Positions 1 through 8,647 are shown, counted from the stretch's first letter. The stretch: DNA of 33,181 nucleotides from Ramlibacter sp. (GCA_021323335.1 JAJTCN010000067.1:1-33181); one strand, 5' to 3'. The notes: generated from the letters alone by a model not told the origin. Program-made: numbers and translations.

Positions 1-131
1 GGCGTGTCGCCGCGGAAGATCTCCTGCTGGCCATCCGGCCGGGTCTTGATGTTGTAGATGCGGCTTTCGTTCTTCAGCAGTTCGAGCCACTTCGTGGTGA
101 ACATGTGGGTGTGGACGTCGATGACGGTCAT
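1..131 (-). CDS. Amidohydrolase family protein, N-terminal part only
   Basis: Only the first 43 or so codons lie in the window; the gene runs off its left edge. The start (complement of 129-131) has a good purine-rich ribosome site, AAGGAAG, about 6 nt upstream. Residues 5-9 read DVHTH, the His-x-His metal-binding opening of the amidohydrolase superfamily, in the form typical of the 2-amino-3-carboxymuconate-semialdehyde decarboxylase (ACMSD)-like branch. That branch contains metal-dependent hydrolases and non-oxidative decarboxylases of aromatic or dicarboxylic acids. The substrate cannot be told from this fragment. It is divergent from the solute-binding protein gene at 248, separated by 116 bp that must hold both promoters, so the two may serve one carboxylate-uptake and breakdown route (inference). 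Confidence 0.72.
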   Translation of the reverse strand, partial: MTVIDVHTHMFTTKWLELLKNESRIYNIKTRPDGQQEIFRGDT

Positions 132-247
132 GGCGTACTTCCTTGTCTCTCTGGAGGGGTCGTCTCCGGGTGCGCCCGGATGGCGGCTGGAATGGTAGCT
201 TGCTAACCTTCCGGCCTTCAGATCGACCGGACCCGCAGGAGACAACC

Positions 248-1204
248 ATGATGAAACGCCGCCACTTCGCCGCACTCGCCGGCGCCGCGCTTGCCGCCCC
301 CACCGTCCTCGCGCAGGACCGCACCCTGAGGATCTGGGTGGGCTTCCCGCCGGGCGGCTCGGCGGACGTCATCGCCCGGCTGCTGGCGCAGAAGCTGGCC
401 GCGTCGCTGAACCAGAACGTGATCGTCGAGAACAAGCCGGGCGCGGCCGGCCGGCTGGTGCTGGGCGAGCTCAAGCGGGCGGCGCCGGACGGCCAGACGC
501 TGGTGCTGTCGCCGAGCGGCGCGATGGTGATCGCACCCTGGCTGTACAGCAACATCGGCTACGACCCGGTCAAGGACTTCACGCCGGTCTCGCGCATCGT
601 CACCTTCGACTTCGCCGTGACGGCCGGACCGGCCGCGCCGCAAGGCGACCTGAAGGCCGTGCTGGCCTGGATGAAGGCCAACCCCACCCGGGCCAACTAC
701 GCCACCTCCGGCGCGGGCACGGTGCCGCATTTCGCCGGCCTGATGCTGGGCCAGGCCTCCGGCGTGCCGATCACCCACGTGGCTTACCGCGGTGGCGCAC
801 CCGCCGCGCAGGACCTGATCGGCGGCCAGATCCCGCTGATGGTGGACACCGCTTCGGAAACCATCGAGCACCACAAGGCGGGCAAGGTGCGCATCCTCGC
901 CGTCACGGGCGAACAGCGTTCCAGGGCGCTGCCGGATGTGCCGACGCTCAAGGAGCAGGGCATCAACATGGCGGCGGACGCCTTCTTCGGCCTGTACGGC
1001 CCGCCCGGCATGTCGGCGGACGTGGTGGGCCGCATCGACCGCGCGGTGGCCGATGCACTGAAGGACCCGGTGGTGCAGGAGAAGATCTTCGCCTTCGGCC
1101 TGGTGCCCAGCCACGCACCCGCGGCGGACCTGGCGGCCACGCAGGTCTCGCACCTCAAGCGCTGGGAAACGCCGATCAAGGCTTCCGGCTTCAAGCCGGA
1201 ATAG
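248..1204 (+). CDS. Bug/TctC-family tripartite tricarboxylate transporter substrate-binding protein
   Basis: A 318-residue periplasmic binding protein of the tripartite tricarboxylate transporter (Bug) family. The family binds carboxylates such as citrate, aromatic acids or amino acids, and often exists as an orphan without membrane subunits, as here. The N-terminus starts MMKRRHFAALAGAALAAP and ends in an AQ cleavage site: a twin-arginine-like signal common in this family. Next come the family hallmarks WVGFPPGGSADVIARLLA, a VENKPGAAG motif, and later a VPTLKEQG segment. The start is set by AGGAGA at 237-242; a second Met follows immediately. The stop codon directly abuts the stop of the convergent GST gene with no bases between. 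The ligand is unknown; the HMG-CoA-lyase/CoA-transferase pair 0.7 kb downstream suggests a dicarboxylate (inference). Confidence 0.93.
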   Translation: MMKRRHFAALAGAALAAPTVLAQDRTLRIWVGFPPGGSADVIARLLAQKLAASLNQNVIVENKPGAAGRLVLGELKRAAPDGQTLVLSPSGAMVIAPWLYSNIGYDPVKDFTPVSRIVTFDFAVTAGPAAPQGDLKAVLAWMKANPTRANYATSGAGTVPHFAGLMLGQASGVPITHVAYRGGAPAAQDLIGGQIPLMVDTASETIEHHKAGKVRILAVTGEQRSRALPDVPTLKEQGINMAADAFFGLYGPPGMSADVVGRIDRAVADALKDPVVQEKIFAFGLVPSHAPAADLAATQVSHLKRWETPIKASGFKPE

Positions 1205-1876
1205 TCAGCCGAGCGCGCGCAGGAAGGCCGGCACCGGCCGGCCGATCGAGGCCAGCCAGCGCCCCATGGCGCCGGCCACCTGCCGCACGGCGGGACGCGC
1301 ACCCATGCGCTCGCGCCACGCCAGCAGCCGCGGCATGTCGGCGGTGAGCGGCGCGCCCTGCCGCTCGCCGAACAGCGCGGCCAGGTAGAAGGCGATGTCC
1401 GCATAGCTGTAGCTGCCCGCGAGCCATTCGCGGCCGGCCAGCAAGGCGTCCATCTCCAGGCAGTACGCCTGCGCGGCCTCGATCGCCGCGAGCGCCGGCG
1501 CCTCCTCCAGGTTCTGCTGCAGCCCCATCAGGCGCACGACGTGCGGGAAGTACACCTCGTCGGATTTCAGTTCCAGCTGCCGGGCTCGGGCCCGATCCCG
1601 CAGGTCCGCGGGCCAGAGCGCGGGCCGCGGCTGCAGGTCTTCCAGGTACTCGAAGATCTGCGTGGAATCGAACAGCGCCAGGTCGCCTTCCACCAGCACC
1701 GGCACCTGCCGCTTCGGATTGACGCGCAGCACCTCCTGGTGCTTGGGCGAGTAGAGCTTGTCGAAATCGAACGGCACCATCACCAGTTCGAAGTCCAGCC
1801 CCTTTTCGCGCGCCGCGATTTCGGCCTTGGCGCCGAACATGCTGAGGGGACCGGAGTAGAGGGTGAACTGGGCCAT
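1205..1876 (-). CDS. Glutathione S-transferase family protein
   Basis: A 223-residue cytosolic GST-fold protein. Residues 1-80 form the thioredoxin-like domain, with a first strand MAQFTLYSGP and the glutathione-binding pattern NPKRQVPVL followed by LFDSTQIFEYLED. In this pattern the Pro is the conserved cis-proline and the S-T pair contacts the gamma-glutamyl group. The rest is the helical C-terminal domain with the usual SYADIAFYLA segment. Members conjugate glutathione to electrophiles or act as isomerases or dehalogenases; the specific role is not visible. The start is the only good Met. A TATCTT hexamer (complement of 1883-1888) ends 6 nt before it, so the transcript may be nearly leaderless. 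It is convergent with the binding-protein gene and divergent from the HMG-CoA-lyase gene. Confidence 0.9.
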   Translation of the reverse strand: MAQFTLYSGPLSMFGAKAEIAAREKGLDFELVMVPFDFDKLYSPKHQEVLRVNPKRQVPVLVEGDLALFDSTQIFEYLEDLQPRPALWPADLRDRARARQLELKSDEVYFPHVVRLMGLQQNLEEAPALAAIEAAQAYCLEMDALLAGREWLAGSYSYADIAFYLAALFGERQGAPLTADMPRLLAWRERMGARPAVRQVAGAMGRWLASIGRPVPAFLRALG

Positions 1877-1918
1877 GGGCGCAAGATAGCAGGGTCACGC
1901 GCCCCTCGACCGATGCGG

Positions 1919-1924
1919 GACAAT
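1919..1924 (+). promoter_or_regulatory. Probable -10 element of the HMG-CoA-lyase/CoA-transferase unit
   Basis: GACAAT matches four of six positions of the sigma-70 -10 consensus and ends 6 nt before the ATG at 1931. No clear -35 hexamer is visible, and no Shine-Dalgarno fits in the short gap, so the mRNA is likely leaderless or nearly so. Confidence 0.45.
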
Positions 1925-1930
1925 CCGCCC

Positions 1931-2860
1931 ATGCCCCCTGAAGTCCTGATCAGCGAGGTCGGTCCGCGCGACGGCCTGCAGTCCGTGCAGGCGACCATGC
2001 CGACCGCCGCCAAGTTGCGCTGGATCGACGCGCTGCATGCCGCCGGCCTGCGGGAAGTCGAAGTCGCGTCGTTCGTTCCCGCGAAACTGCTGCCGCAGAT
2101 GGCCGACGCCGCGGAAGTCGTGCGCCACGTGCTGTCGCTGCCCGGCTGGACGGTGATGGCGCTGGTGCCGAATCGCAAGGGCGCCGAAGCCGCGCTGCGC
2201 GCCGGCGCCCACAAGCTCACGCTGCCGGTCTCCGCCAGCGAGGCCCATTCGCTGGCCAACGTGCGCAAGACGCCGCTGGCGATGGTGGACGAAGTGCGCG
2301 AGGTGCTGGCGCTGCGCGACGCGATCGCGCCGCAAGCCAGGGTGGAGGCCGGCGTGTCCACCGCCTTCGGCTGCACGCTGCAGGGCGCGGTGCCGGAAGA
2401 CGACGTGGTGCGGCTGGCGGTCGCCCTGGCCGAAGCCGGTGTCGACGACGTCGGCCTGTCCGACACCACGGGCATGGCCAACCCCGCGCAGGTGCGGCGC
2501 CTGTTCCAGCGCCTGTTCGCGGAGATCGCGGACCGCACCGGCGCCGCCCACATGCACAACACGCGCGGCCTCGGCCTGGCCAATTGCCTGGCCGCCTACG
2601 ACGTCGGCGTGCGCACCTTCGACAGCTCGCTCGGCGGGCTGGGTGGCTGTCCCTATGCGCCGGGCGCCTCGGGCAACGTGGTGACGGAGGACCTGGTGTT
2701 CATGTTCGAGGCGATGGGCGTGTCGACCGGAGTCGACCTGGCGAAGCTGCTGGCGGCGCGCGCGCCCTTGCAGCAGGGCTTGCCGGGCGAGCCGCTGTAC
2801 GGCATGACGCCCGAAGCGGGCCTGCCCAAGGGCTTCGTGCAGGAGTTGCGGCATGGCTGA
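1931..2860 (+). CDS. Hydroxymethylglutaryl-CoA lyase-like enzyme
   Basis: A 309-residue TIM-barrel enzyme of the HMGL/DRE-TIM metallolyase family. These enzymes cleave 3-hydroxy-3-methylglutaryl-CoA to acetyl-CoA and acetoacetate. The first barrel strand carries EVGPRDGLQ (catalytic Arg13 and Asp14). GLSDTTGMANP lies in the middle, a metal-binding His-x-His sits in AAHMHNTRG, and the active-site cysteine loop GLGGCPYAPGASGN matches the HMG-CoA lyase signature rather than isopropylmalate synthase. The length is normal. An in-frame ATG also lies at 1913; 1931 is preferred because the protein then begins directly with the conserved strand. The 3' end overlaps the CoA-transferase gene by 8 bp, implying coupled translation. 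Related lyases acting on other branched 3-hydroxyacyl-CoAs cannot be excluded. Confidence 0.9.
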   Translation: MPPEVLISEVGPRDGLQSVQATMPTAAKLRWIDALHAAGLREVEVASFVPAKLLPQMADAAEVVRHVLSLPGWTVMALVPNRKGAEAALRAGAHKLTLPVSASEAHSLANVRKTPLAMVDEVREVLALRDAIAPQARVEAGVSTAFGCTLQGAVPEDDVVRLAVALAEAGVDDVGLSDTTGMANPAQVRRLFQRLFAEIADRTGAAHMHNTRGLGLANCLAAYDVGVRTFDSSLGGLGGCPYAPGASGNVVTEDLVFMFEAMGVSTGVDLAKLLAARAPLQQGLPGEPLYGMTPEAGLPKGFVQELRHG

Positions 2861-4034
2861 AGCCGACCTGCCTTACGCCGGCATCCGCGTCGTCGAATTC
2901 ACCCACATGGTGATGGGCCCCACCTGCGGCCTCGTGCTGGCCGACCTGGGCGCGGAAGTGATCAAGGTGGAGCCGCCGCAGGGCGACAACACGCGGCGGC
3001 TGCTCGGTTCCGGCGCCGGCTTCTTCCCCCTGTTCAACCGCAACAAGAAGAGCATCGTGCTGGACCTGCAGACGCCGGAAGGGCGCGAGGCCGCGCTCAA
3101 GCTCGCGGCCACCGCCGACATCGTCAGCGAGAACTTCAAGCCCGGGACGATGGCCAAGCTGGGGCTGGACTACGCGGCCATCTCCAAGGTGAACCCGCGC
3201 GTTATCTTCGTCAGCCACAAGGGTTTCCTGCCCGGACCGTACGACCACCGCACGGCGCTCGACGAGGTGGTGCAGATGATGGGCGGGCTGGCGTACATGA
3301 CGGGCCGGCCCGGCGATCCGCTGCGCGCCGGCACCAGCGTGAACGACATCATGGGCGGCATGTTCGGCGCCATCGGCGCGATGGCCGCGCTGGCGCAGCG
3401 CGAGCACACGGGCCGCGGCCAGGAGGTGCAGAGCGCGCTGTTCGAGAACAACGTGTTCCTGGTGGCGCAGCACATGATGCAATTCGCCGTCACCGGCCAG
3501 CCGGCGGCGCCGATGCCCGGTCGCATTTCGGCTTGGGCCGTGTACGACGTGTTCACCGTGAAGGACGGCGAGCAGGTGTTCCTGGCGGCGGTGAGCGACT
3601 CGCAGTGGAAGGTGTTCTGCGAGGCGCTCGGCTACGCGGACCTGTTCGCCGACCCCCGCCTGAAGACCAACAACGACCGCGTCCATGCGCGCGCCTGGCT
3701 GATCCCGATGCTGCGCGAGCGGCTGGCCGGCCATGGCGCGGCGGAGCTGAGCGCCATCTTCGAAGAGCACGGCCTGCCGTTCGCGCCCATCACCCGGCCG
3801 GAGGCGCTGTTCGACGATCCGCACCTGAATGCGACCGGCGGGCTGGCGCCGCTGGAGCTGCCGGATGGCCGCCGGACCAAGGTGCCCTTGCTGCCGCTGA
3901 TGATGGACGGGCACCGGCCGGGGGTTCGCCTGGACCCACCCAGGTTCAACGAGCACGGCGCGGCCTTGTTGCGCGAGCTCGGCTACGGCGAGGACGCGAT
4001 CGGCCGGCTCCTGCCGCCTGCCGCGTCGCAATAA
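2853..4034 (+). CDS. CaiB/BaiF family (class III) CoA-transferase
   Basis: A 393-residue class III CoA-transferase, which moves CoA between carboxylic acids through an aspartyl-CoA intermediate. Signature parts are the N-terminal VVEFTHMVMGPTCGLVLADL, GAEVIKVEPP, the SIVLDL strand, NFKPGTMAKLGLDY, and the catalytic Asp at residue 165 in SVNDIMGG. The C-terminal part has the usual PFAPITRPEALFDDPHL block. It starts inside the lyase gene (8-bp overlap), so the two proteins are probably made together. The pair would suffice to load CoA onto a 3-hydroxy dicarboxylate such as 3-hydroxy-3-methylglutarate and cleave it; this pathway is inferred from gene pairing. Formyl-, succinyl- or carnitine-type specificity cannot be read from the sequence. 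Confidence 0.92.
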   Translation: MAEADLPYAGIRVVEFTHMVMGPTCGLVLADLGAEVIKVEPPQGDNTRRLLGSGAGFFPLFNRNKKSIVLDLQTPEGREAALKLAATADIVSENFKPGTMAKLGLDYAAISKVNPRVIFVSHKGFLPGPYDHRTALDEVVQMMGGLAYMTGRPGDPLRAGTSVNDIMGGMFGAIGAMAALAQREHTGRGQEVQSALFENNVFLVAQHMMQFAVTGQPAAPMPGRISAWAVYDVFTVKDGEQVFLAAVSDSQWKVFCEALGYADLFADPRLKTNNDRVHARAWLIPMLRERLAGHGAAELSAIFEEHGLPFAPITRPEALFDDPHLNATGGLAPLELPDGRRTKVPLLPLMMDGHRPGVRLDPPRFNEHGAALLRELGYGEDAIGRLLPPAASQ

Positions 4035-4084
4035 CCGGCGGCAAAGGACGCATTCGTGACCCTGGCGCGCATAATCGGCGCCGC

Positions 4085-5017
4085 ATGGACAAGCTGAAGC
4101 AGCTGGAATCCTTCGTTTCGGTCGCCACCAAGGGCAGCCTGACCGCCGCCGCGCGCGCCGAGGGCGTGGCCCCGGCCATCATGGGCCGGCGCCTGGACGC
4201 GCTGGAGGAGCGGCTGGGCGTGAAGCTGCTGGTGCGCACGACGCGTCGCATCACCCTCACGCACGAGGGCAGCGCCTTCCTCGAGGACTGCCAGCGGCTG
4301 CTGGCCGACCTGGGCAACGCGGAAGCCAGCGTCAGTGCCGGCGGCGTCAAGGCCAGCGGCCACCTGCGCATCACCGCGCCGGCCGGCTTCGGCCGCCGCC
4401 ACGTCGCGCCGCTGGTGCCGAAATTCCGCGAACTGCACACCGACGTGACCATCTCGCTGAACCTCAGTGACCGGGTGGTCGACGTCGCGGGGGAGGGCTT
4501 CGACTGCGCGGTGCGGGTCGGCGACTTCCCCGACTCGTCCCTGGTCAGCGTGCGGCTGGGCGACAACCGGCGCCTGTGCGTCGCGACGCCGGGCTACCTG
4601 AAGCGGCACGGCACGCCCGAACACCCGAACGACCTGGTGAAGTTCGATTGCCTCACCTTGTCCAGCGACGCATCGCAGACGCGCGGCTGGGCCTTCCTGC
4701 TGCCGGACAAGGACGGGCCGGGCGAGATCGCCCACTTCAAGCCCGCCGGCCCGCTGGACTGCTCCGACGGCCAGGTGCTGCACGACTGGTGCGTGCAGGG
4801 CTGGGGCATCGCCTGGCGCAGCACCTGGGAGGTGGAGCAGGAAATCTCCGACGGCCGCCTGGTCGAGGTGCTGGCCTCGTTCGCCGCGCCGCCCAACGGG
4901 ATCTACGCCGTGTTCCCGCAGCGCAAGCACCTGCCGCTGCGGGTGCGGCTGTGGATCGACTTCCTGAAACACCACTACGCGCAGCCGCAGTTCTGGATGG
5001 CGGCGCACCAGCCATGA
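4085..5017 (+). CDS. LysR-family transcriptional regulator
   Basis: A 310-residue LysR-type regulator. Residues 1-60 form the winged helix-turn-helix (KLKQLESFVSVATKGSLTAA, then the recognition helix with IMGRRLDALEERLGVKLL and RTTRRITLTHEG). Residues from about 90 form the periplasmic-binding-protein-like effector domain, with the family phrases RITAPAGFGRRHVAPLVPKF, DLSDRVVD-type strand and DCAVRVGD. This resembles the CrgA/DsdC-like subgroup common in Burkholderiales. It follows the CoA-transferase by 50 bp with its own CATAAT hexamer at 4070-4075, so it is probably transcribed separately as well. It likely controls the lyase/CoA-transferase genes (inference; LysR genes are usually divergent from targets, and this one is not). 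It overlaps the next gene by 4 bp. Confidence 0.93.
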   Translation: MDKLKQLESFVSVATKGSLTAAARAEGVAPAIMGRRLDALEERLGVKLLVRTTRRITLTHEGSAFLEDCQRLLADLGNAEASVSAGGVKASGHLRITAPAGFGRRHVAPLVPKFRELHTDVTISLNLSDRVVDVAGEGFDCAVRVGDFPDSSLVSVRLGDNRRLCVATPGYLKRHGTPEHPNDLVKFDCLTLSSDASQTRGWAFLLPDKDGPGEIAHFKPAGPLDCSDGQVLHDWCVQGWGIAWRSTWEVEQEISDGRLVEVLASFAAPPNGIYAVFPQRKHLPLRVRLWIDFLKHHYAQPQFWMAAHQP

Positions 5018-5472
5018 TCCTCGAATCCCTGCTCGCCTACGCCCACCTCCTCGCCATCCTGACGCTGGTGGTCTTCATCTCCAGCGAGGCGGCGCTGTGC
5101 CGGCCGGAATGGATGAACGCCAGGACCGTGGAGCGGCTGGTGACGGTGGACCGCATCTACGGCATCGCGGCCGGCGTGCTGTTCGTCACCGGCCTGGTGC
5201 GCATCTATTACGGCGTGAAGGGGCCCGACTGGTACTGGAGCAACTGGCTGCTGCACGTGAAGATCGCCGCGTTCGTGGCGGTGGCGCTGATCTCGATCAA
5301 GCCGACCCTGCGCTTCGCCCGCTGGCGCCGCGAGCTGCGGGCGTCGGGCGCGTTGCCGGCGGACGAGGAGGTGCGCGCAGTGCGCAAGCTGGTGATGCTG
5401 CAGGCCCACATCATCCCGTTGATTCCGCTGGCGGCGGTGTTCCTGGCGCGGGGGTTCGGGGCCAAGGGGTAA
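5014..5472 (+). CDS. DUF2214-family small integral membrane protein
   Basis: A 152-residue membrane protein recognised as DUF2214, a family without assigned function. Four hydrophobic segments are visible: about residues 5-25 ([20 protein letters not shown]), 48-66, 82-101 and 127-146. Polar residues are conserved near the membrane: a His in the first helix, and RPEWMN and [10 protein letters not shown] in the loops. Its ATG overlaps the LysR stop as ATGA (5014-5017), so translation is probably coupled. There is nothing in the neighbourhood that explains its role; it sits between the regulator and argS. Confidence 0.82.
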   Translation: MILESLLAYAHLLAILTLVVFISSEAALCRPEWMNARTVERLVTVDRIYGIAAGVLFVTGLVRIYYGVKGPDWYWSNWLLHVKIAAFVAVALISIKPTLRFARWRRELRASGALPADEEVRAVRKLVMLQAHIIPLIPLAAVFLARGFGAKG

Positions 5473-5484
5473 ACACCCCCCTCT

Positions 5485-5490
5485 TACAAT
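5485..5490 (+). promoter_or_regulatory. -10 element of argS, 7 nt from the start codon
   Basis: TACAAT (five of six consensus positions) ends 7 nt before the argS ATG at 5498. Transcription normally starts about 7 nt downstream of a -10, which here is the A of the start codon. Only CCCCCGA lies between, with no Shine-Dalgarno. A matching -35 at 16-18 nt spacing is not evident. Confidence 0.6.
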
Positions 5491-5497
5491 CCCCCGA

Positions 5498-7171
5498 ATG
5501 CTTCAAGCAAAACAAGAGTTGCTCGCCGCGCTTGCGGCGGGCCTGGATGAGCTTTCCCCCGGCGCCGGCGCGAAGGCGGTGTTCGAGCTGCCCAAGGCCG
5601 CCGCGCACGGCGACCTGGCCTCGACGGCGGCCATGCAACTGGCCAAGCCCCTCAAGCGCAATCCCCGGCAGGTGGCCGAAACCCTGCGTGACAGCCTGCT
5701 GGCCACGCCGGCGTTCGCCCGATGGGTCGACGCCGTCGAGATCGCCGGCCCCGGCTTCCTGAACATCCGCCTGAAACCGGCCGCCAAGCAGCAGGTGGTG
5801 CGCGAAGTGCTGGCCAGCGCCGGCGCCTTCGGCACCCAGCCGTCGAACGGCCAGCGCATCCTGGTCGAATTCGTTTCCGCCAATCCGACCGGCCCGCTGC
5901 ACGTCGGCCACGGCCGCCAGGCGGCGCTGGGCGACGCGCTGTGCAACCTGTACGAAACGCAGGGCTGGAAGGTCTGGCGCGAGTTCTATTACAACGACGC
6001 CGGCGTGCAGATCGAGACGCTGGCGCGCTCCACCCAGCTGCGCGCGAAGGGCGTGAAGCCCGGCGATGCGGGCTGGCCGGAGGCCGCGTACAACGGCGAC
6101 TACATCCAGGACATCGCCGACGACTTCCTGGCGAAGAAGACGGTGAAGGCGGACGACCGCGAATTCACCGCCAGCGGCAACGTCGACGACCTCGACGGCA
6201 TCCGCCAGTTCGCCGTGGCCTACCTGCGCCACGAGCAGGACCTGGACCTGCGCGCCTTCGCCGTGCGCTTCGACAACTACTACCTCGAGTCCAGCCTGTA
6301 CACCAGCGGCAAGGTCGACGAGACGGTGCAGCGCCTGAAGGCCGCCGGCAAGACCTACGAGCAGGACGGCGCGCTGTGGCTGAAGTCCACCGACTACGGC
6401 GACGACAAGGACCGCGTGATGCGCAAGTCCGACGGCGGCTACACCTACTTCGTGCCGGACGTCGCCTATCACATCAGCAAATGGGAGCGCGGCTTCACCA
6501 AGGTGGTCAACATCCAGGGCACCGACCACCACGGCACCATCGCCCGCGTGCGCGCCGGCCTGCAGGCGGCCAACGTCGGCATCCCCGAGGGCTACCCGGA
6601 CTACGTGCTGCACACCATGGTGCGCGTGATGCGCGGCGGCGAGGAGGTGAAGATCTCCAAGCGCGCCGGCAGCTACGTCACCCTGCGCGACCTGGTGGAG
6701 TGGACCAGCAAGGACGCCGTGCGCTTCTTCCTGGTCTCGCGCAAGGCCGACACCGAATACACCTTCGACATCGACCTGGCGATCGCGAAGAACAACGACA
6801 ACCCCGTCTACTACGTGCAGTATGCGCATGCGCGCATCCAATCGGTGCTGTCCGCGTGGGGTGGCGACACGGCGGTCCTGAAAGATGCGGACCTGTCGTC
6901 CCTGGAGCACCCGGCCGCGTTGAGCCTGATGGTGCAGGTCGCGCGCTTTCCCGAGGTGCTGTCGGCGGCCGCTGCGGATTTCGCGCCGCACGACATCACC
7001 TTCTACCTGCGCGACCTCGCGGCGGCGTACCACAGCTACTACGACAGCGAGCGGATCCTCGTGGACGACGAGAAGCTGAAGGCCGCGCGCCTGGCGCTGG
7101 TGGCCGCCTGCGCGCAGGTATTGCACAATGGACTGGCAGTGCTGGGGGTCAGTGCCCCTGCGAAGATGTGA
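5498..7171 (+). CDS. argS: Arginyl-tRNA synthetase
   Basis: A class I aminoacyl-tRNA synthetase that charges tRNA-Arg with arginine using ATP. Its 557 residues are normal for the bacterial enzyme. Residues 1-90 form the ArgRS-specific N-terminal domain, with [16 protein letters not shown] and GPGFLNIRL. The Rossmann catalytic core begins near 120 with [21 protein letters not shown] at 135-138 is the HIGH signature. KISK at 385-388 takes the place of the KMSK loop, followed by [11 protein letters not shown]. The DALR anticodon-binding domain fills the last ~120 residues ([10 protein letters not shown] onward). The start is the first Met of the conserved N-terminus. It probably heads an operon with the SPOR protein, whose ATG follows the stop by 2 nt. 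Confidence 0.97.
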   Translation: MLQAKQELLAALAAGLDELSPGAGAKAVFELPKAAAHGDLASTAAMQLAKPLKRNPRQVAETLRDSLLATPAFARWVDAVEIAGPGFLNIRLKPAAKQQVVREVLASAGAFGTQPSNGQRILVEFVSANPTGPLHVGHGRQAALGDALCNLYETQGWKVWREFYYNDAGVQIETLARSTQLRAKGVKPGDAGWPEAAYNGDYIQDIADDFLAKKTVKADDREFTASGNVDDLDGIRQFAVAYLRHEQDLDLRAFAVRFDNYYLESSLYTSGKVDETVQRLKAAGKTYEQDGALWLKSTDYGDDKDRVMRKSDGGYTYFVPDVAYHISKWERGFTKVVNIQGTDHHGTIARVRAGLQAANVGIPEGYPDYVLHTMVRVMRGGEEVKISKRAGSYVTLRDLVEWTSKDAVRFFLVSRKADTEYTFDIDLAIAKNNDNPVYYVQYAHARIQSVLSAWGGDTAVLKDADLSSLEHPAALSLMVQVARFPEVLSAAAADFAPHDITFYLRDLAAAYHSYYDSERILVDDEKLKAARLALVAACAQVLHNGLAVLGVSAPAKM

Positions 7172-7173
7172 GC

Positions 7174-7830
7174 ATGGAACACAAGCAACGCGGCAACATC
7201 GTCATCGGCATCATCATCGGCATCGTGCTGGGGCTGGCTGCCGCCCTGGCGGTGGCGGTCTACGTCACCAAGGTGCCGGTGCCCTTCCTGAACAAGGGCC
7301 CCAGCCGCTCGGCGGAGCAGGACGCGGCGGAGACCCGCAAGAACCAGAACTGGGACCCGAACGCGCCGCTGTACGGCAAGAACCCCGCCAAGCCGATGCC
7401 GCCCGCGCCGGGCGTGGCGGCGCCGCCGGCCGCGGCGCCCGCCGCCCGGGCGTCGGAGAGCATCGTCCCCGGGCGGCAGGACGCCGCGAAAGCGCGCGAC
7501 CGGGCGGCCGATGCGCCCGCCGTCGCCGGCCGGCCGGCCCCGGCCGACCCGCTGGGCGACCTGGCCGCCGCGCGCGCGGCGGGCGGCAACGACCCGTTCT
7601 TCTATTTCGTCCAGGCGGGGGCCTTCCGCACCTCCGAGGACGCCGAGGCGCAGCGCGCCAAGCTGTCGCTCATGGGCATCGAGGCCAAGGTGACCGAGCG
7701 CGACCAGGCCGGCCGCCAGGTCTACCGGGTGCGCGTCGGTCCCTTCACGAGCAAGGACGACGCCGACCGCAACAAGGAAAAGCTGGACGCCGGCGGCTTC
7801 GACACGGCGCTGGTGCGCGTGCAGCGTTGA
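7174..7830 (+). CDS. SPOR-domain protein (FtsN-like)
   Basis: A 218-residue bitopic membrane protein. Residues 1-8 are cytoplasmic and basic, residues 9-30 form one transmembrane helix (IVIGIIIGIVLGLAAALAVA), a Pro/Ala-rich linker runs to about 140, and the last ~75 residues are a SPOR peptidoglycan-binding domain. The domain has the typical YFVQAGAFRTSEDAEAQRAK beginning and a YRVRVGPFTSKDDAD repeat half. SPOR domains bind denuded glycan strands at the division septum, so the protein probably acts in cell division or septal wall remodelling. The argS-SPOR gene pair recurs in betaproteobacteria (from memory). The small cytoplasmic head and single helix resemble FtsN, but the essential short FtsN segment cannot be identified with confidence. 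Confidence 0.9.
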   Translation: MEHKQRGNIVIGIIIGIVLGLAAALAVAVYVTKVPVPFLNKGPSRSAEQDAAETRKNQNWDPNAPLYGKNPAKPMPPAPGVAAPPAAAPAARASESIVPGRQDAAKARDRAADAPAVAGRPAPADPLGDLAAARAAGGNDPFFYFVQAGAFRTSEDAEAQRAKLSLMGIEAKVTERDQAGRQVYRVRVGPFTSKDDADRNKEKLDAGGFDTALVRVQR

Positions 7831-7908
7831 CGACGCCGGCCGGCGCCGACCGGCGCCCCGACGGAACCTTTGCGGCAGCGCCGCGCTCTGACCGGATCTA
7901 GGAGAACC

Positions 7909-8568
7909 ATGGCAATGAAGCGACGCGAGTTTTCGGCGGCCACGGCCGCTGTCCTGGGCACCACGGCCCTGGGCTTTCCCGGGTTGGTGCTGGCGCAGGC
8001 CCGGGCGCCGCAGGAAGGCAAGGACTTCCGCACCCTCGAGAAGCGCGCGACCGTCGAGGCGCCGGCCGGCAAGATCGAGGTGGTCGAATTCTTCTGGTAC
8101 AGCTGCCCGCACTGCAATTCCTTCGAGCCCAGGCTCAATGCCTGGCTGAAGAAGGCGCCCGCCGACGTGGCGTTCCGCCGCGTGCCGGTCGCCTTCCGCG
8201 ACGACTTCGTCCCGCAGCAGCGCCTGTACTACGCGCTGGAGGCGATGGGCAAGCTGGACGAACTGCACGGGAAGGTCTTCCAGGACATCCACGTCAACCG
8301 CCTGCCGACCGCGAAGGAAGACCAGATCCTGGCCTTCGTCGAGAAGAACGGCGTCGACAAGGCCAAGTTCCAGGAGCAGTACAACTCCTTCGCGGTCTCG
8401 ACCAAGGCGCGCCGCGCCAAGCAGCTGCAGGATGCGTACGTGGTCGACGGCGTGCCTGCCATGGGCGTGGCCGGCCGCTACTACGTGGACGGCGACCTCG
8501 CGGGCAACATGGACCGCGCCCTGCAAGTGGTCGACTACCTGATCGCCGAAGCGCGCAAGTCGAAATAG
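7909..8568 (+). CDS. DsbA-type thiol:disulfide interchange protein
   Basis: A 219-residue periplasmic disulfide oxidase. The active site FWYSCPHC (Cys66 and Cys69) is exactly the DsbA CPHC dithiol. The helical insert and a later GVPAMGVAGRYYV strand, containing the cis-proline, complete the thioredoxin fold. The N-terminus MAMKRREFSAATAAVLG followed by a hydrophobic stretch and AQA looks like a twin-arginine signal, which is usual for this group in Burkholderiales but differs from E. coli DsbA. A strong TAGGAGA ribosome site at 7899-7905 sets the start. It is separated from the SPOR gene by 78 bp and ends before a double hairpin terminator. It catalyses disulfide formation in exported proteins and is reoxidised by DsbB, which is not in this window. 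Confidence 0.93.
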   Translation: MAMKRREFSAATAAVLGTTALGFPGLVLAQARAPQEGKDFRTLEKRATVEAPAGKIEVVEFFWYSCPHCNSFEPRLNAWLKKAPADVAFRRVPVAFRDDFVPQQRLYYALEAMGKLDELHGKVFQDIHVNRLPTAKEDQILAFVEKNGVDKAKFQEQYNSFAVSTKARRAKQLQDAYVVDGVPAMGVAGRYYVDGDLAGNMDRALQVVDYLIAEARKSK

Positions 8569-8580
8569 CGCGGCGCGCCT

Positions 8581-8634
8581 GCCTGCGGCATTTGTCGCAG
8601 GCCTCGCTGAAAAGCCCGCACGCGCGGGCTTTTT
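8581..8634 (+). terminator. Tandem hairpins ending the argS-dsbA region
   Basis: Two stems follow dsbA. The first is a 7-bp perfect repeat, GCCTGCG/CGCAGGC (8581-8587 and 8596-8602), with an 8-nt loop. The second is AAAGCCCGC/GCGGGCTTT (8611-8619 and 8624-8632) with loop ACGC and trailing Ts, a classic intrinsic terminator. The lptA -10 element begins only 14 nt later. Confidence 0.88.
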
Positions 8635-8647
8635 GCCTTGGGCTCGC

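Noticed and set aside
2700-4031. Long open frame on the minus strand opposite the CoA-transferase gene (and many similar ones opposite argS, rpoN, katE and trpE).
   Set aside because: High GC makes antisense frames long. Their translations are Arg/His/Ala-rich without recognisable domains, while the plus-strand proteins carry complete family motifs.
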